Positions 22,590-34,749 of a stretch of 64,000 nt of DNA are shown piece after piece. The notes below the pieces were generated by a model, which saw nothing but the letters and a program-made list of their open reading frames with translations, was not told the DNA's origin and did not search any database. The number at the start of each line of letters is the position of its first letter. Position 1 is the stretch's first letter. The position numbers and the translations under genes were made by a program. This stretch comes from Polytrichum commune (taxonomy: Eukaryota > Streptophyta > Polytrichopsida > Polytrichales > Polytrichaceae): NCBI GenBank assembly GCA_950295325.1, contig OX485804.1, positions 11,842,001 to 11,906,000 on the forward strand, in the 5' to 3' direction.

Positions 22590-25500
22590 GGGGCGTAAAT
22601 GTGTCCACAATGACTATTTTCTAACACTTATACTAGAAACATGTCGATTTCCTTTTTTTCATGAAGTGTTGGTCCAATTAGCACATGCATGCTAAAACAC
22701 TGTACTAAAAACCCTTGTTTCCTTTGTAGTGCATGTACATATACTGTGAGCTCACGCTCATTTCTTCGAACAGCATGTTCCAGACAGTGAGTTATGTCTT
22801 GGTTCCTCGAACCTTGTTTGTACTTGAGAGATTCAACATACCTAACCATCATTTTTGTGCTTTTGTATTTGCAAATCATGTTGTTCTCATTCGTTAAGGG
22901 ATTAAGATACACGTTGCAAGATTTTGTGTTGAGAGCGTGGGATGGCGAGGTGAAGGAACTGGAGGAGAGACTTCCATTTTGTCCAGGGTTTAAGCGTTAC
23001 ACGAGTGTCTTCAATTTTTTGATTTCTGATAGAAGCATTCTACTAGTTCAAGAGAAATATGCTCGTATGTCATGACTCTCTTGCCCTTCCACTCACCTTC
23101 CTGCGTTGTAACTGTCATCAACAGATCACGCTGACTTCCACGAATCTCATCAAGACCACAAATTTCAACGTCCATCTGGAATATTGATGTTGTTTAGAGC
23201 TAACGACAAACCAAGCTGTCTCTTTATGTTAAGTTTGCAACACTCAATCATCCAGTTGGCCGCATGCACTTCATCGATCTTCACCTTGCCGACTACTCAT
23301 AGCTCCAATTACGTCATGTGAGTCGGTGCCCAACTGAGGTGATCCTATATAGCCATATAACTCGAATACTCATGGTGGTCAATTAGTTCATTACCTAGTT
23401 TTCAGATTGCCAAGTTTGCACTTCCAATCATTCACCTAATTCTCAACCCTCTGCTTTCTTAGACTTCATTCTCAATCAACCTCTTGCAGTTCACACTATC
23501 TTGGTTGTAAAGGTTTGTGAGTTTGGGGGATTGGAGGTTAAGTTCTTTCGTTAGTTTCTGTTTCTCAAGTTCGCAAGAGTCTGCTAGCTGTGGTAGTTGC
23601 GAGTTGGCAGCGTGGTGACATAATTTCGTACTCTAGAGAGTTCTGGGTTCTAGGTATCATTATCCTTGCTTATGTGTGGGCATTCTGAGATTTCAATGTT
23701 TTTTGCTGTGTTTTTTTTCCTCTTCCAAACCAAAGGCAACCAACTGCAGTGGCATCCTTACAACATGATTGCAAAAGTGTCCCTACTGTAGCAGGATTGA
23801 GAAGTTCGTTATGCGCTATTAACTTACAATCTTACGTTTACAAGTGTCTTTGTGCGGCATTGCCAACTGCCCCCGCATCCCCTCTACACATACGATAATA
23901 TATGCGCAAGTAACAGATCATGAATAATAACATCAAAAAAAAATAAAAAATGAGAGAAACGATTCTTCCTTCCCTTGAGTCAAGGCGGGGCCCTTCCTCT
24001 TACTCCCGTTTGTTTAAGTATGCCCTACTCGGAGTAACTTGAAGGATCATTCTGTTTTTTTCACTGTTGCAGATTTCGAGGGGTGGCTTTTGAGGATGGT
24101 ATGTCCGCTTGTATATGCTTGATGAGCAAGCGCCCCTTCAAACTTACACTTAAGTTTCACTTATAGCAATCATCGGTCCAGGTTAGTTCGAATGCGAGAC
24201 TCAGAAGAAACACAACTTGGTGAATCGTCACTTCTACTACTGATTACTTACTTACACTCTCGAACTCATCATCTATCGTCTTGGTCCTAGGATGTGTCGG
24301 AATTGGGGAATTCGAAGAATGCCGAGAGTGTTTTTATGGGTAATCTTTGTGTATGTGTATGTGTATGTGTTTGTTGGTGATCTTGTTTTTGGGCGCCCTT
24401 AAGTCGGGTGGGCTTGTTGTGAGCAATTTGGGTTTGGGTTTGGGTTTGGGTTTAGGGATCATAGGGAGTTTGTGTTGTGGGTTAAGAAAAGTTGGCGTAC
24501 TTGGATGAGTTGGGGTTCAGTTGAGTTTTGGATTTCCAAGAAGGGGGGGGTCCTAAGTATATCTTTGCAAGCTGCCTGTAAGTTCGATGAATTTGGAATT
24601 CGGGTGGGAGGGCATTTGTTGCGTTTTTTTGTGGAATGTGTCGATATATAGGGAGAAGGAGAATTTTGAAGAAGCATGAGGGCGCTGCACAGCCATGAAA
24701 AGGCAGAGGTGGGAGCAATTCGACATAGAAAGAAAAGAACGGCTACAAAAATTCTTCGTGATATTTTTTGTGTGAAGAACCATAACCATCCATTTTGTGA
24801 GGGGAAATAGAGACCCCACAGACAGAGACAAAGACAAATTTGCTTCGTGTTAGGGATATGAAGAAGTCTTCGGGGTCATGTAATGCAATTATTTTTTCTT
24901 CTATTTTCCTTTATGAATTCGAGACCTAACTTCAAAACCTGCCTCAGATCGAAGATTCATGGGCAAAGCCAAACATAAAGGGTTAAGCTCTTTCGTCAGT
25001 TTCAGTTTCAGTTTCTTGAGTTTGCAAAAGTCTGCTAGTTGTGTCAGCTGCGAGTTGGCAACGTGGTGACGTAATTTTGTACTCGAGAGAGTTTAAAACT
25101 GCAGAGGCATTTTTTTTCCCTTCGCTTATTTATGTGTTTTGGTGATAATACAGAATGATAAAATAGATCTCGAGAAGCTGAAGAATGATCGTGAAGAGCT
25201 GAGAAGCTGAAGTTTGTAATCTGGTTTTGCAAGAGTGCCGAATTTTTTCCCATGTGTGACCCCAGTCTTATGTGTAATACATTGTGAGAGAACTCTACTA
25301 CATTCATAAAAATGAACATCATATGTAGACAATGATGATAATGTTACGTAGACAATGGTAGTTAGTTGAATGACTTGTGCAACATTCAACTTTATTCGTA
25401 AATTCCAAACACATTTATGCAAATGAAAAATTGTGAAATAATACATTTATACAATCAAAATTGTCACTTCTTTCTAGCTAGATTTCTAAAAGTAATCATA

Positions 25501-25790
25501 TTGTTTGAAGAAATAAACTTTGGCAATTCAACAACCTTAACGACGACGGCGATGATCTGCCGATGCTGCGTTTGGGCGATGCACTGAAGTTCATCACCAA
25601 GTGGCCAATGGAAGCACTGAAGGCTATCCCTCCGGAACCTCAACAAGCCTCTTAGAATTTGGTAGTTTACGCATTTATGAAAAATGTGGGAAAGATGAAC
25701 ACATTTGGATATGTTTGGAGACATGGACTACGTAATATCATTCAAGTTATTTATATTTATCTGTTCAATTTATGTGCTCAATTTTTTACC
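22590..25790. other. No confident gene; a duplicated segment and a possible exon remnant
   Basis: A segment of about 115 bp near 23535-23650 (TCTGCTAGCTGTGGTAGTTG, then GAGTTGGCAGCGTGGTGAC) recurs diverged at 24985-25100. On the minus strand at about 23100-23175 a short exon-like stretch (M-D-V-E-I-C-G-L-D-E-I-R-G-S-Q-R-D-L-L) is bounded by AG and GTGAGT, but it links to nothing recognisable. (GTGTAT)n lies near 24350. Confidence 0.4.
24430..24450 (+). other. G-quadruplex-type G3T3 run
   Basis: GGGTTT repeated to give four GGG runs with TTT loops, followed by TTTAGGG. It resembles a degenerate plant telomere repeat, but is too short to call an interstitial telomere. Confidence 0.7.
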
Positions 25791-25794
25791 TGGC

Positions 25795-26481
25795 TCAGTC
25801 ATGTAGCGCATGACTTGAATGTGTCGTTATTGCTTGGAATGTGTCGTCATTGCTTGGAATGTGCCTAGAAATGTGACTGACATTCAGAATTGCAAATAAT
25901 ACAAATTTAACTCAATACAGTTACAACCACGCACAAAGAACTACGCAATGTGACTCTTCATCTGCGCGAATATCATTCCATCATGTCATATTGTACATCA
26001 CATGTTATTAAGAATATGACTATAGGACGTCATATAATAATGTCATCCCCGTAGAAAATGCGACTAACGCCCCAAAAAATATGACTTCAAGCAGTCAAAA
26101 AACTAGCAGTCACATTCCACATGACCTGCCACGTCGGCAAAATTATGATACATGCAAGTCATATTACACGTCAGCAAAAAACATGACTATATGGAGTCAC
26201 ATGTCACGTCGGATTGGTATTTTTTTTGCTCGGGTAGGTCAAAATATGGCACAGACTCCAAGGCTAGTCAAGGTATGCCCCACGTGCTGTGGGAATCGTA
26301 GAATCTGTCATTTTATACGCCCCCACAACCGTATATATTCATATGACTCATGTCCGAAGCGACTCATCGGTAATGACTAGACCCAGTCACCGCGCGCGTC
26401 ATCCTCATCCGGAGCCTCGTCAGTCATATTTTGGGATTTTATGACTTAAAGCAGTCATAAAATGTGTGTTTTGTTATAGTG
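25795..26481. mobile_element. CACTA-like element end with GTCAT/ATGAC subterminal motifs
   Basis: The last bases are TTTTGTTATAGTG (26469-26481), the inverse of a CACTATAACAAAA-type terminus. Just inside is TTTTATGACT-TAAAGC-AGTCATAAAA. Some 650 bp inward is crowded with GTCAT, ATGAC, TGACT and AGTCA in both orientations, as in the subterminal repeats of En/Spm elements. No matching CACTA start or 3-bp duplication was found, and no transposase. The left border is arbitrary. Confidence 0.5.
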
Positions 26482-28049
26482 CTTTGTCAAGCTCTCTTCC
26501 ATAACAGTGTCTAAAGACACTTCAACGTCTATTATAGTAAGAGTTCCTCATGGCATGATGAACACAATGCTTAATATCATACATGTGTCACCCTGCAAGA
26601 TTCACACTAGATTCAAGGCTAGTTGGTGTGTTGGACGTAGTCCCCCCTTTATTGGAAAAGGGACCTCAACCCCTAGGTTACATAATGTTATAAAATATTA
26701 CGAGGGTTCAAATGTTTATTAATAGATGACCCAACATTAGCATGGGAATTTGATGGTAAGGTGGCATACATTCTCAAACTCAATATATACTTATTGTGCA
26801 AGATTTTAGGGTGTTGGTCTTGGGTAAGGTGTTGGTTTTAGCACCATCTCTACCATATGTTCATGTAGAGTTCTTTCATTTTGTTTGCAAGTAGTTGATG
26901 GAATTTTAATTCTAGGAGCAATATCCAACAAAATCGTGCTTCCAAAAGGATATGCACCATTTTGATCGGAAACTAGAGTATCTAGGGGGTAGGGAGGACA
27001 TCAAATTCACAAATTTCCCAACCTTCATCCAATTTCCATCTTCACTCAATTATTTGTACATGCATTTTTGAGAATTTGGTGACACATTATAGCTCTTCAT
27101 AGACTCTTCATTGGCGTAAGAGTTGAGGAAGACATGAGTTCCACTCATGTCAATCAACATATGAGCTTTAGGCGATTATTATGGTCAGATGACTAGGTGG
27201 AATTTGATGAGTGGGGGATGAGTGGTAGCTCATAACAAGGACCACAACAAACAAAGCGAGAGAAAGAAACTCTTCATTGGCTTTATTTGAGTAAGAAATG
27301 TGTCTATTACAATGTTGCTATGAACTTCGAGAGGTTGTTGCGTTCAAATGCCTACATGGCATTTTATGGGCGATAGCTTGTTGAGAAGTTGTCAAAGAGG
27401 AGAGGGAAATAAACTCCTCGTTTGTTCCATTTGAGCAAGATTTAAGCACTACATTAAAAATATTGAACGAAATTGGGGGAGTGGCAATTCTTCATTTAAG
27501 AAAGATATAAACTTAATGTGAATATAAGAATATTCTAGCTTTCAAGGAAGCCTTTTGCATTCTACCCATATTCAAATGCATGGACAAAATGTGATGGGTC
27601 ATAGCTCGGTGAATTGATCTTGAAAACATCTTGAAAATAAATTTACCATGTGCTTTGTCTGAGTAAGAATCAAGATCATTTGAAAGTTTTGGTAGAATGC
27701 TTTCAGGTTATGATCTTGTGATGACACTTGTGGTTTGAAATTTTATCTTATGTAAGTATTTATACCCTTAACTTCGTTTGAAGCTGCAGTGATAACTTCA
27801 AACTCTTAAAAGAAATTGTCGTGTCCAAAGAATAGGTATAACATATTGCCAAATCCTCATAGGCTTATCGTACGGTATGTACTAGCTTAATTGATACATT
27901 AACAATAAATTAAAAACTCTCCGAGATAATTGTAGCATGTAAGTTGTCTAATGAATCATTGTTGGGAAGCTACAGACTGTAGATTGTGCGCTTCATCCTT
28001 GTGCCGACACTTGCCAAAGCCTAGAACAATTAGTGCAGACCTTGTACAG
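26482..28049. other. Non-coding, AT-rich
   Basis: No ORF with protein-like composition. A weak repeat of TTTGAGTAAGAAATG/TTTGAGCAAGATTTA type recurs around 27290, 27430 and 27660. Confidence 0.5.
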
Positions 28050-28109
28050 CCGCTAGCCCATGGACTTTTTGGGCTAGCGGCTAACCTAATAGCTTACAGT
28101 TATGGCTGA

Positions 28110-28290
28110 AAACGATTCTCGAAAAAAATGGGCTAGCCCAGCTATGGCTAGATCGCGGCTTGAAAACTAGGCTAGCCCATTTTTTTCAGCCTAGTTATGG
28201 CTAGATCGAGGCCTCAAAAAATATGGGCTAGTCCAGCTATGGCTAGATCGAGGCCTCAGATAATATGGGCTAGCCCAGCTAGTTATTAGC
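28110..28290. repeat. Left 42-bp repeat array with GGGCTAGCCC
   Basis: About four imperfect units containing ATGGGCTAGCCCAGCTATGG and CTAGATCGAGGCCTCAAAAA. It starts after a CGATTCTCGAAAAAAATGGG that also opens the right array, so both arrays are in the same orientation. Confidence 0.85.
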
Positions 28291-28373
28291 TAGCTAAAGA
28301 TAAGTCATGTAACTCAATTGGCTCAAGCTAAGGCCCAGCCATGTCATCCCTACCATTACCATAAAAATTTTAG

Positions 28374-29450
28374 GGTTGAGATCATCTGTCCATATCCAAG
28401 TGCAACCGGTTACATGTTTACATCTTAAGTTTGGATATCTCTTTACTCAAGTGGGCTATATTCTCTACATTCCTCTAAAAAGATGGGTCGTCCTCTTGAA
28501 GTCTTGAACAAGAACTTCAACAAGTTCATTCTAAAACTCAACCAGCTCATCTGCAACTAGTTCTAGTAGCCAGATCTCTGTAAGTAGTAGCCGGATTTCA
28601 CCTGCAACTAATAGTTGGATCTCATTTGTAACTAGTAGCTTAGCAATTCAACTTAGTCAAGATCAACTTCATCTGCACATAATAGGATCCAATTTGACTA
28701 GGTCAAGATTGATTTTTACATCTACACAGGGCGGCGCTTCAAGGGGCTCTCAAAGAACAAGCAAGCAGAGGTACTTGTAGAAACTTCAATCCATTGTTCA
28801 GAAAGATTTAGGGTTGAGATAATATGTTTAGATCCAAGTGTTTTCAAGTGCAACTGGTTACATGTTTACATCTTTGGATATGTCTTTACTCAAGTGGGCT
28901 ATATTCTCTACATTCCTTTAAAATGAAGGGTCGTTTTCTTGAAGTCTTGAACAAGAACTTCAACAAGTTCATTCTGAAACTCAACCAACTCATCTGTAGC
29001 TAGTAGGCGGATCTCATCTGCAACTAGTAGGCGGATCTCATCTGTAAGTAGTAGGTCAGCAATTTGACTGAGCGAGGATCAACTTCGTCTACACAGAACA
29101 TGATCCAATGAAACTGAGCCAGGATTGATTTTTAAATCTGCACAGGGTGCTGCTTCAAGGGCTCTCAAAGAACGAGGAGGCAGAGGTAAAGATTACTTGT
29201 AATTACTTCAATCCAATGTCAGGGAAGATTTAGGGTTGAGATCATCTCTATAGATCCAAGTGGTTCCAAGTGCAACCGGATACATGTTTATATCTTTGGA
29301 TATGTGTTTACTCAAGTAGCTATATTCTCTACATTCCTCTAAAATGATGAGTCGTTCTCTTAAAGTCTTGAACAAGAACTTCAACTGATTAATTATGAAA
29401 CTCAACCAACTCATATGTAACTAGTAGTCGGATCTCATCTGTAACATACA
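28374..29450. repeat. Three direct repeats of about 430 bp
   Basis: Copies start near 28374, 28811 and 29232 with GGGTTGAGAT, then CCAAGTGCAACCGGTTACAT, and share TCTTGAACAAGAACTTCAAC. They are diverged relatives of the small hAT MITEs at 45479 and 49257 (common words: CAACCGGTTACATGTTGACA-like, TCTTGAACTTCAACC). Confidence 0.8.
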
Positions 29451-29581
29451 TGGCGATACATATGATTCACCTTGACTAACGATACCTGTGTGAATGTGCA
29501 TGGTCCGGGCGGGCTTCCTAGAGAATTGCGCAAGATCAGAATCTTTGAACTACTTCATTGTGTTGTTGGCATTGTGTATGA

Positions 29582-32060
29582 ATGGATCTGCATGCAGAAG
29601 ATGCTAGCGTGATTTTTGATTCCAGCAAGGAGCTCATGAGGAGGATAGAGGAGTTCAAGTTGCATCTTGTTCATAACAATCTTAAGAATCAAGAGGTTGT
29701 ACGTATGACAAAGTCGAAGTTAGCCAGCCAATCCATTCTTGAGAAGGCTAGTGTGAGAGTGCAAAACGAGGAAAAAAAATCATTTTTCTTTCGATGTTTG
29801 GTTGGCGATTGCTATGCCAGGCAAACTCTCATAAGGATCAGTAAATCATCCACTAGCAATGCAACAGAGCACATTAGGCAAGTGCATACGGCAGTCTCAG
29901 CCAAAACTGTTGCGACTAGCAAGAAGATTGATCAAATTTCGAAGCTTCTTGATACTTCTGAACCATCTTTTGTCAAGGATCCTCAACGATGGTTCGCATG
30001 CAATATCACTGTTTGGCATTGTGAGCAGCCTTCCCTCGCATTTCAAGCTATGCAATCTGAACGATGGAAGGTCATCGCTGCAAAATTGCCATGTGGTCCG
30101 AATGGCATGGCTCCGATCAACCTTCGCAAGCACCTTATTGAGCATTATATGACAGTCAAGAGCACCATCACTACTACCTTTGCCATCGGCAAGTCTCAAT
30201 TCAACATTCCATTTCTAGCAATTCAAATCGATCTTGTCACTGCCAAATCATCTAGCATGAAGTTCATTGGTATTCGTGCTAGCATGAATTGTTCCGGGAG
30301 CTCTTTAAGCCACAATCTCGCCGTTAGGGAATACAACCCAACCCCAACTGAGCGGCGTAATAATCAAGCCTCCGATATTCTCATCAATTGGCTACGTGCA
30401 ATTCTTGTTGAATTCAATATTGATCTTGACGACATTCTAACTTCTTCGACTGATTCTGGGTCCGACATCAAGCGGGCCCTTGAGGTAGTCTTGAAGACTC
30501 TCCGTGAGTGGTGTACCTCGCATCTTCTCAATCTTTCTCTCGTCGGTGCCTTCGGGACATGTGTGGACAAGAATAAAAGCAAGAATAAGAAGGCCAGAGC
30601 TATTTTCAGTCGAGTTCGACAATTTATTGAGTTTGTCAACAAGTCTGGTATGTTCAAAGCCATCTTTGATGAGAATGTGAAGGATGTATTTGAACGTTTT
30701 CTGAAGTTGCATAACTCCCCCCAACACCGTTGGTTTGCAATGGAGGACGTCCTTAGTTCACTTATCAAATTGTGGGATGTTTGCATCACTACCACGCGCA
30801 GTTTGGACCTTGCATTTGATTTGATTGACCTTCGGGATATTTTGATCGAGTTTTTATCCATCATCCATCCTGTAAGGAACCTGTAGAAGTTAGCATAGTC
30901 AATGAGATCATTCGTTTGTGCTGATATTCATTTCGCAAACATGTTTTTCAAGGTACTAGATTCAAAGACCCATCTTGAGATCCATGATCCAACTTCTATT
31001 CCATTTGTTGGCTGCCCTCAAGATCCTAAAGCCAGAGTATTTCGAAAAACATGGGATTTGAACTTGCTTACTCGGGAAATCCATGATGATCTTCTGGTTG
31101 CAATGTCCAAGCGATTCTACAACCGCTACCATCCATTGCACGCCCTTCGTAGGCCAGTGGATTTTTTTGGTGCATCGCCAAAGAAAACCCAAGCTACAAT
31201 ATCTCAAGCTGATACCCACTTCTCATACTTGTTGGACATGCAAGCGGCTCTTTGCCCAGATCTTCGAGATGGGGCTTTGCTCAAAAAGATGATCATGAAG
31301 ATGTCTACAAATATTGCCGTTGTGGATTTGCCAAGGGGCTCGATTGACGTGGCGGGCGTGATCGAGAAATTTTACGATCTCATCCATGATGGTGTGATTT
31401 GAAAAACCATCAAGCGATTGGCGGAGAAGAAAGTTGAGGCGATCATATCCCTTCTCCCGGAGAGCAATGCTGACCGCGGCTGTCTAGTCAAGCGTCGAAA
31501 GATAGCATCGGATCCTATAGCATCTAGAGCAATGTTGCAGGATCTCATTGGCGACGCAGTGCAAACCAGCCCCATCTACAACATGGAGATTGAGTGAGGA
31601 GGTGGATATTGAACATGATCCGGTGGCCATGGTGGCGGCCGAGATACACATGTATTTCTCCATCGCCAGTGAGAAATTCTCAGAACTTGGGAATTTGGTT
31701 AGTTGGTGGTGGAATGAACGATATAGAATGCCGTGTTTGGTGGAAGTAGCCGCCGCTTTACTAGCCTCCAAGCCCGGATCGGGTGGACTAGAATATGACT
31801 TTGGCAGTCTAAATGATATCATTACTCCAAAGAGATCATCGCTTGGGGGAGGATTTGCAGAGGCATCAATGATGTTGAAGTTGAACAAACATCTAATGCC
31901 ATACGATCCTGAAAAGTTGATCTTGTTGGATAATTCCGATTGGAAGAATCACATTCCCAAACGCCCTATTTTCGATGAGGAGTTGCAGATAGAGGATGAT
32001 GACAATTTGTTGGTAGAGAATGATGAGCAACATGTTTTAGATATTAATGACGATGAGTGA
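29582..32060 (+). pseudogene. hAT transposase pseudogene
   Basis: Frame from ATG 29582. Near residue 65 a BED-like finger: C-L-V-G-D-C, later H-I-R-Q-V-H. Middle: S-T-D-S-G-S-D (catalytic Asp context, usually Asp-Asn/Ser-Gly) and W-C-T-S-H-L-L-N-L (the C-x-x-H step typical of hAT), then Q-H-R-W-F-A-M. C-terminus (31548-32060 frame): L-A-S-K-P-G-S-G-G-L-E-Y-D-F and L-N-K-H-L-M-P-Y-D, the hAT dimerisation region. Lesions: TAG at 30884-30886 and 30896-30898 with the same frame continuing, TGA at 31400-31402, and a frameshift near 31595. The first two stops sit where CAG (Gln) reads well, the third where CGA (Arg) does. No intron is needed. Non-functional as it stands. Confidence 0.88.
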
Positions 32061-32154
32061 TTTTGACTGATATGAAATATAATTGTATTGATAAGACAAT
32101 GTCTCCTTGAATTCATTATATGAGCTACATGAATTAATTTATTAGGTCAGCTAG

Positions 32155-32343
32155 TCCAGTTATATGGCTAAAAACGGTACCCGAAAAAAATGGGCTAGCC
32201 CAACTATGGCTAGATCGAGGCCTTAGAAAATATGGGCTAGCCTAGCTATGGCTAGATTGAGGCCTCAAAAAATATGGGCTAGCCTAGCTATGGCAAGATT
32301 AAGGCCTCAAAAATATGGGCTAGCCCAGCTAGCTAATGGGCTA
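32155..32343. repeat. Right 42-bp repeat array with GGGCTAGCCC
   Basis: About four units of the same 42-bp repeat as at 28110-28290, in direct orientation, opening with CGGTACCCGAAAAAAATGGG. Confidence 0.85.
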
Positions 32344-34038
32344 TAAAAGGTGTGAATTAGTGTGATTTTACACGCCAACAGACAATGCATACCAGACTCA
32401 ACAATTTGATGGCAAAGCTTTCAATTTCTAAGTAAATACTTCATGAACTTTGCTTTAAGGGAAATCCACAAGGTTGAAGTTGTGAATACACAGCCTAGGA
32501 ATACGTACTTAAATGCAAGCACCAAATGGGATATTTATTGTGTTTTCAATTCCGACTTCAAAAGACGAGAAGACGAGAAGCAAAAGGAAAATGAATCCTA
32601 GTTTAAGAAGGTGTAGCAATATTACATGAAGCTTGAAACTTGAATTGTTGTTGTCCATGCAACCCTAAACCTCCATTGCTCTTCGTCCAAAAAAAACCCA
32701 GATGAGAAATAAGCAAAATGTATGTGGACATGTGGATGCATTTGTTGAAATGGTTGCCTTTGGATGAAAAGGACCATCATCCGCCGATGGAAGGATTGGT
32801 TGGCTTATTTAGGGTTTCTTGGGGGGGGGTCAAGAACCATACACATTATGCTAAAGTTTATAGTATGATGGTTGTATGTGTGTAATATGCAGAGTAATAT
32901 ATGTGTAGTGTAATGTATGCACAGTGTAATGTATGTGCAAATTGTTCACACAAAATTTCTACTACTTATAAATAAGTTAGGGTGATTATAATTATGCGAC
33001 TCTAAAATTTATATATAAGGATAGGTTGTTAAACAATACCATTCAATAAAAATTTAGCTACTTATAGGGTGGAAAATATTCAACAAAGGAAGGTTTGTAA
33101 CCCCCCCCCATTAAATAGGGGGGTCTCGCACGTGTATACATAAATCAAGTGTTGGTGCACCCTGTGGCAACATGACCTCACATGTGGACCTATAGGATTG
33201 CAATAACAATGTGGCAAATAAAGGCAACCTAGATGCCAACCGGTTGACATGCCTTAAATTAACCCTACAACCTTCACTGAATTTCCCTCCCAATTTGTAC
33301 GTTGCACAAAATTCCACATTGATGTAATTTTAGAGTGAAATGAATGCCCTTTGTTGAATAATGTAATGTGGTCACTACAAGGTTGTAGAATACATAAATT
33401 GGATAATTGGCTTGTTGATGTTTAACTTTCTAGATGATTACCATGTTATGTTAAAGCAATTGATACGACTATGGCAATAAATTGCTCAAAGCTTGGACAA
33501 TCAAATTTTAAAAGGTTTTTATGTACTACAAGTGAATGAAACCCAGGGGATGCACTCCATTGTCAAGTTGAACATCACGTGTAAACAAAAAAAATCTACA
33601 TTTTCTAAGTTACATCACCAAAATGAGTCAAAATATTATCAATTTTTTTCAAGAGTAGACATACATAATATCTATTACATAGTAAAAAAATGATAACCAA
33701 ATTTGATGATTTTTATTTTTTTTAATACAACATACCATTTCTAACTAGAATGATGCAAAATTGAACTAAAACAAACACTACAAAAATGATGATGACTACA
33801 AAATTCAAAAAAATATTATCAATGTATATGTATATGTAGAAAAATATCATAATTTTTAAAATTATCTATGGCATATAATATAGGGTCAGCAAACTTTGAT
33901 CGCACGTGTATGGAGTGCAACCCCCAGGGAATGAAAAAGTACCTAGACTTTATATGCATTGTGCGCCTTTAGTATTATGAGAGGGTTAATCCTGGGAGTA
34001 CAAACACATATTTTAACAAAATATTATGATGTTGTTCA
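32344..34038. other. Non-coding AT-rich stretch
   Basis: No protein-like ORF recognised. Homopolymer runs include G9 near 32821 and C9 near 33101. A GTAATGTATG repeat lies near 32880-32940. Confidence 0.55.
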
Positions 34039-34740
34039 TCATGAGATCATTGTGCGTGACCTACATCGGAGAACGGTTGGGTGCTTTGAACCGATGGTCA
34101 AACCACCCGAATTCTCTTCATCAATAAGTTTAAAACTTTGCAATTCCAACCACTCACATTCATGAACGAGGGACCCTAAGGCGATACTAAGGGTGCGCAT
34201 GGCCAATTCCCTTCCATAGCAGATTCGCCTTCCAGTTGAGAAGGCAAGAAGGTGGAAATTAGGGCCATATGCACTCCACTTTGCGTCCAAATTAAGAAAT
34301 ATGTTTGGATTAAATGTGGAGGCATCTTTACCCTACATGGTTGGATCCCTGTTGATGGCCCATATATTGCCCAACACGGTTGTGCTTGCGGGTATGTGAT
34401 AGCCGGCCAACACTGCGTCCTCAAGGTTGCAATGTGGGATGGCGAGCAGGGTTCATGGATGAAGACGCAAAACTTCCTTCAACACAACCTACAATAGTAG
34501 CCTTAAGCCGAGGCCAAATATTTTGTACCTTGAGGTTCAAAAGAATGGGAGAAATGTCTCATGGGTTGACAAAGAGGCTACCACTCCTTCTTGAGCCCAA
34601 AACATACAAAGGGGTTGGGCTTGCCGATTGATAGAGCTGGCAAGCCCACCAAGGTGCGGTTTGCAAAGGGCGAACCGCATGAAGCAAAAGAGGCGGCGAT
34701 GCATGTAACCTTTTAATGTGGGACATTGGATATTTGTCAA
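34039..34740 (-). pseudogene. Cytochrome P450 pseudogene with large internal deletion
   Basis: The minus-strand frame ending at 34039 has E-V-L-R-L-H-P (K-helix ExxR, 34465-34476), G-Y-H-I-P, N-I-W-A-I-N-R-D-P, F-N-P-N-I-F (PERF-like), and the haem loop F-S-T-G-R-R-I-C-Y-G-R-E-L-A (consensus FxxGxRxCxG; first Gly replaced by Ser). In-frame stops follow L-H-P (TGA) and R-D-P-T-M (TAG, expected Trp), and there is a frame slip before ExxR. Just upstream, 34537-34740, a stretch K-P-H-L-G-G-L-A...G-V-V-A-S-L-S-T-H-E-T-F resembles the P450 N-terminal beta region. The roughly 250 residues that normally lie between are missing. The haem-loop part is certain; the N-terminal match is tentative. Confidence 0.8.
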
Positions 34741-34749
34741 GATTTCACT

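Larger units (their letters stand above)
28050..32343 (+). mobile_element. Decayed hAT element, whole extent (approximate)
   Basis: Outer limits are set by TAGCCCAT...TGGGCTAGC at 28054 and its inverse ending ATGGGCTA at 32343, a possible terminal inverted repeat matching in its outer 8 and inner 9 bases. The left end lies in a hairpin (28050-28080, arms CCGCTAGCCCA and TGGGCTAGCGG). Flanking 8-mers do not match, so a target duplication is not visible. Inside are two direct 42-bp repeat arrays, three direct repeats and a transposase pseudogene. Confidence 0.55.

Noticed and set aside
24427-24457. Interstitial telomere
   Set aside because: Four GGGTTT units and a single TTTAGGG; the unit differs from the plant TTTAGGG repeat and is too short.
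19049-26481. One 7.4-kb CACTA element from CACTACAAGAC (19050) to TTATAGTG (26481)
   Set aside because: The ends differ after the CACTA core (CACTACAAGAC against CACTATAACAA), the 3-bp flanks GGC and CTT do not match, and a Copia remnant lies between.
30364-30864. 166-codon minus-strand ORF
   Set aside because: Antisense shadow of the hAT transposase frame, without any domain.
30860-30960. Intron removing the two TAG stops of the hAT gene
   Set aside because: A GTAAG lies at the stop, but the frame continues through both stops with protein-like sequence and Gln codons fit both sites, so point mutation is simpler.
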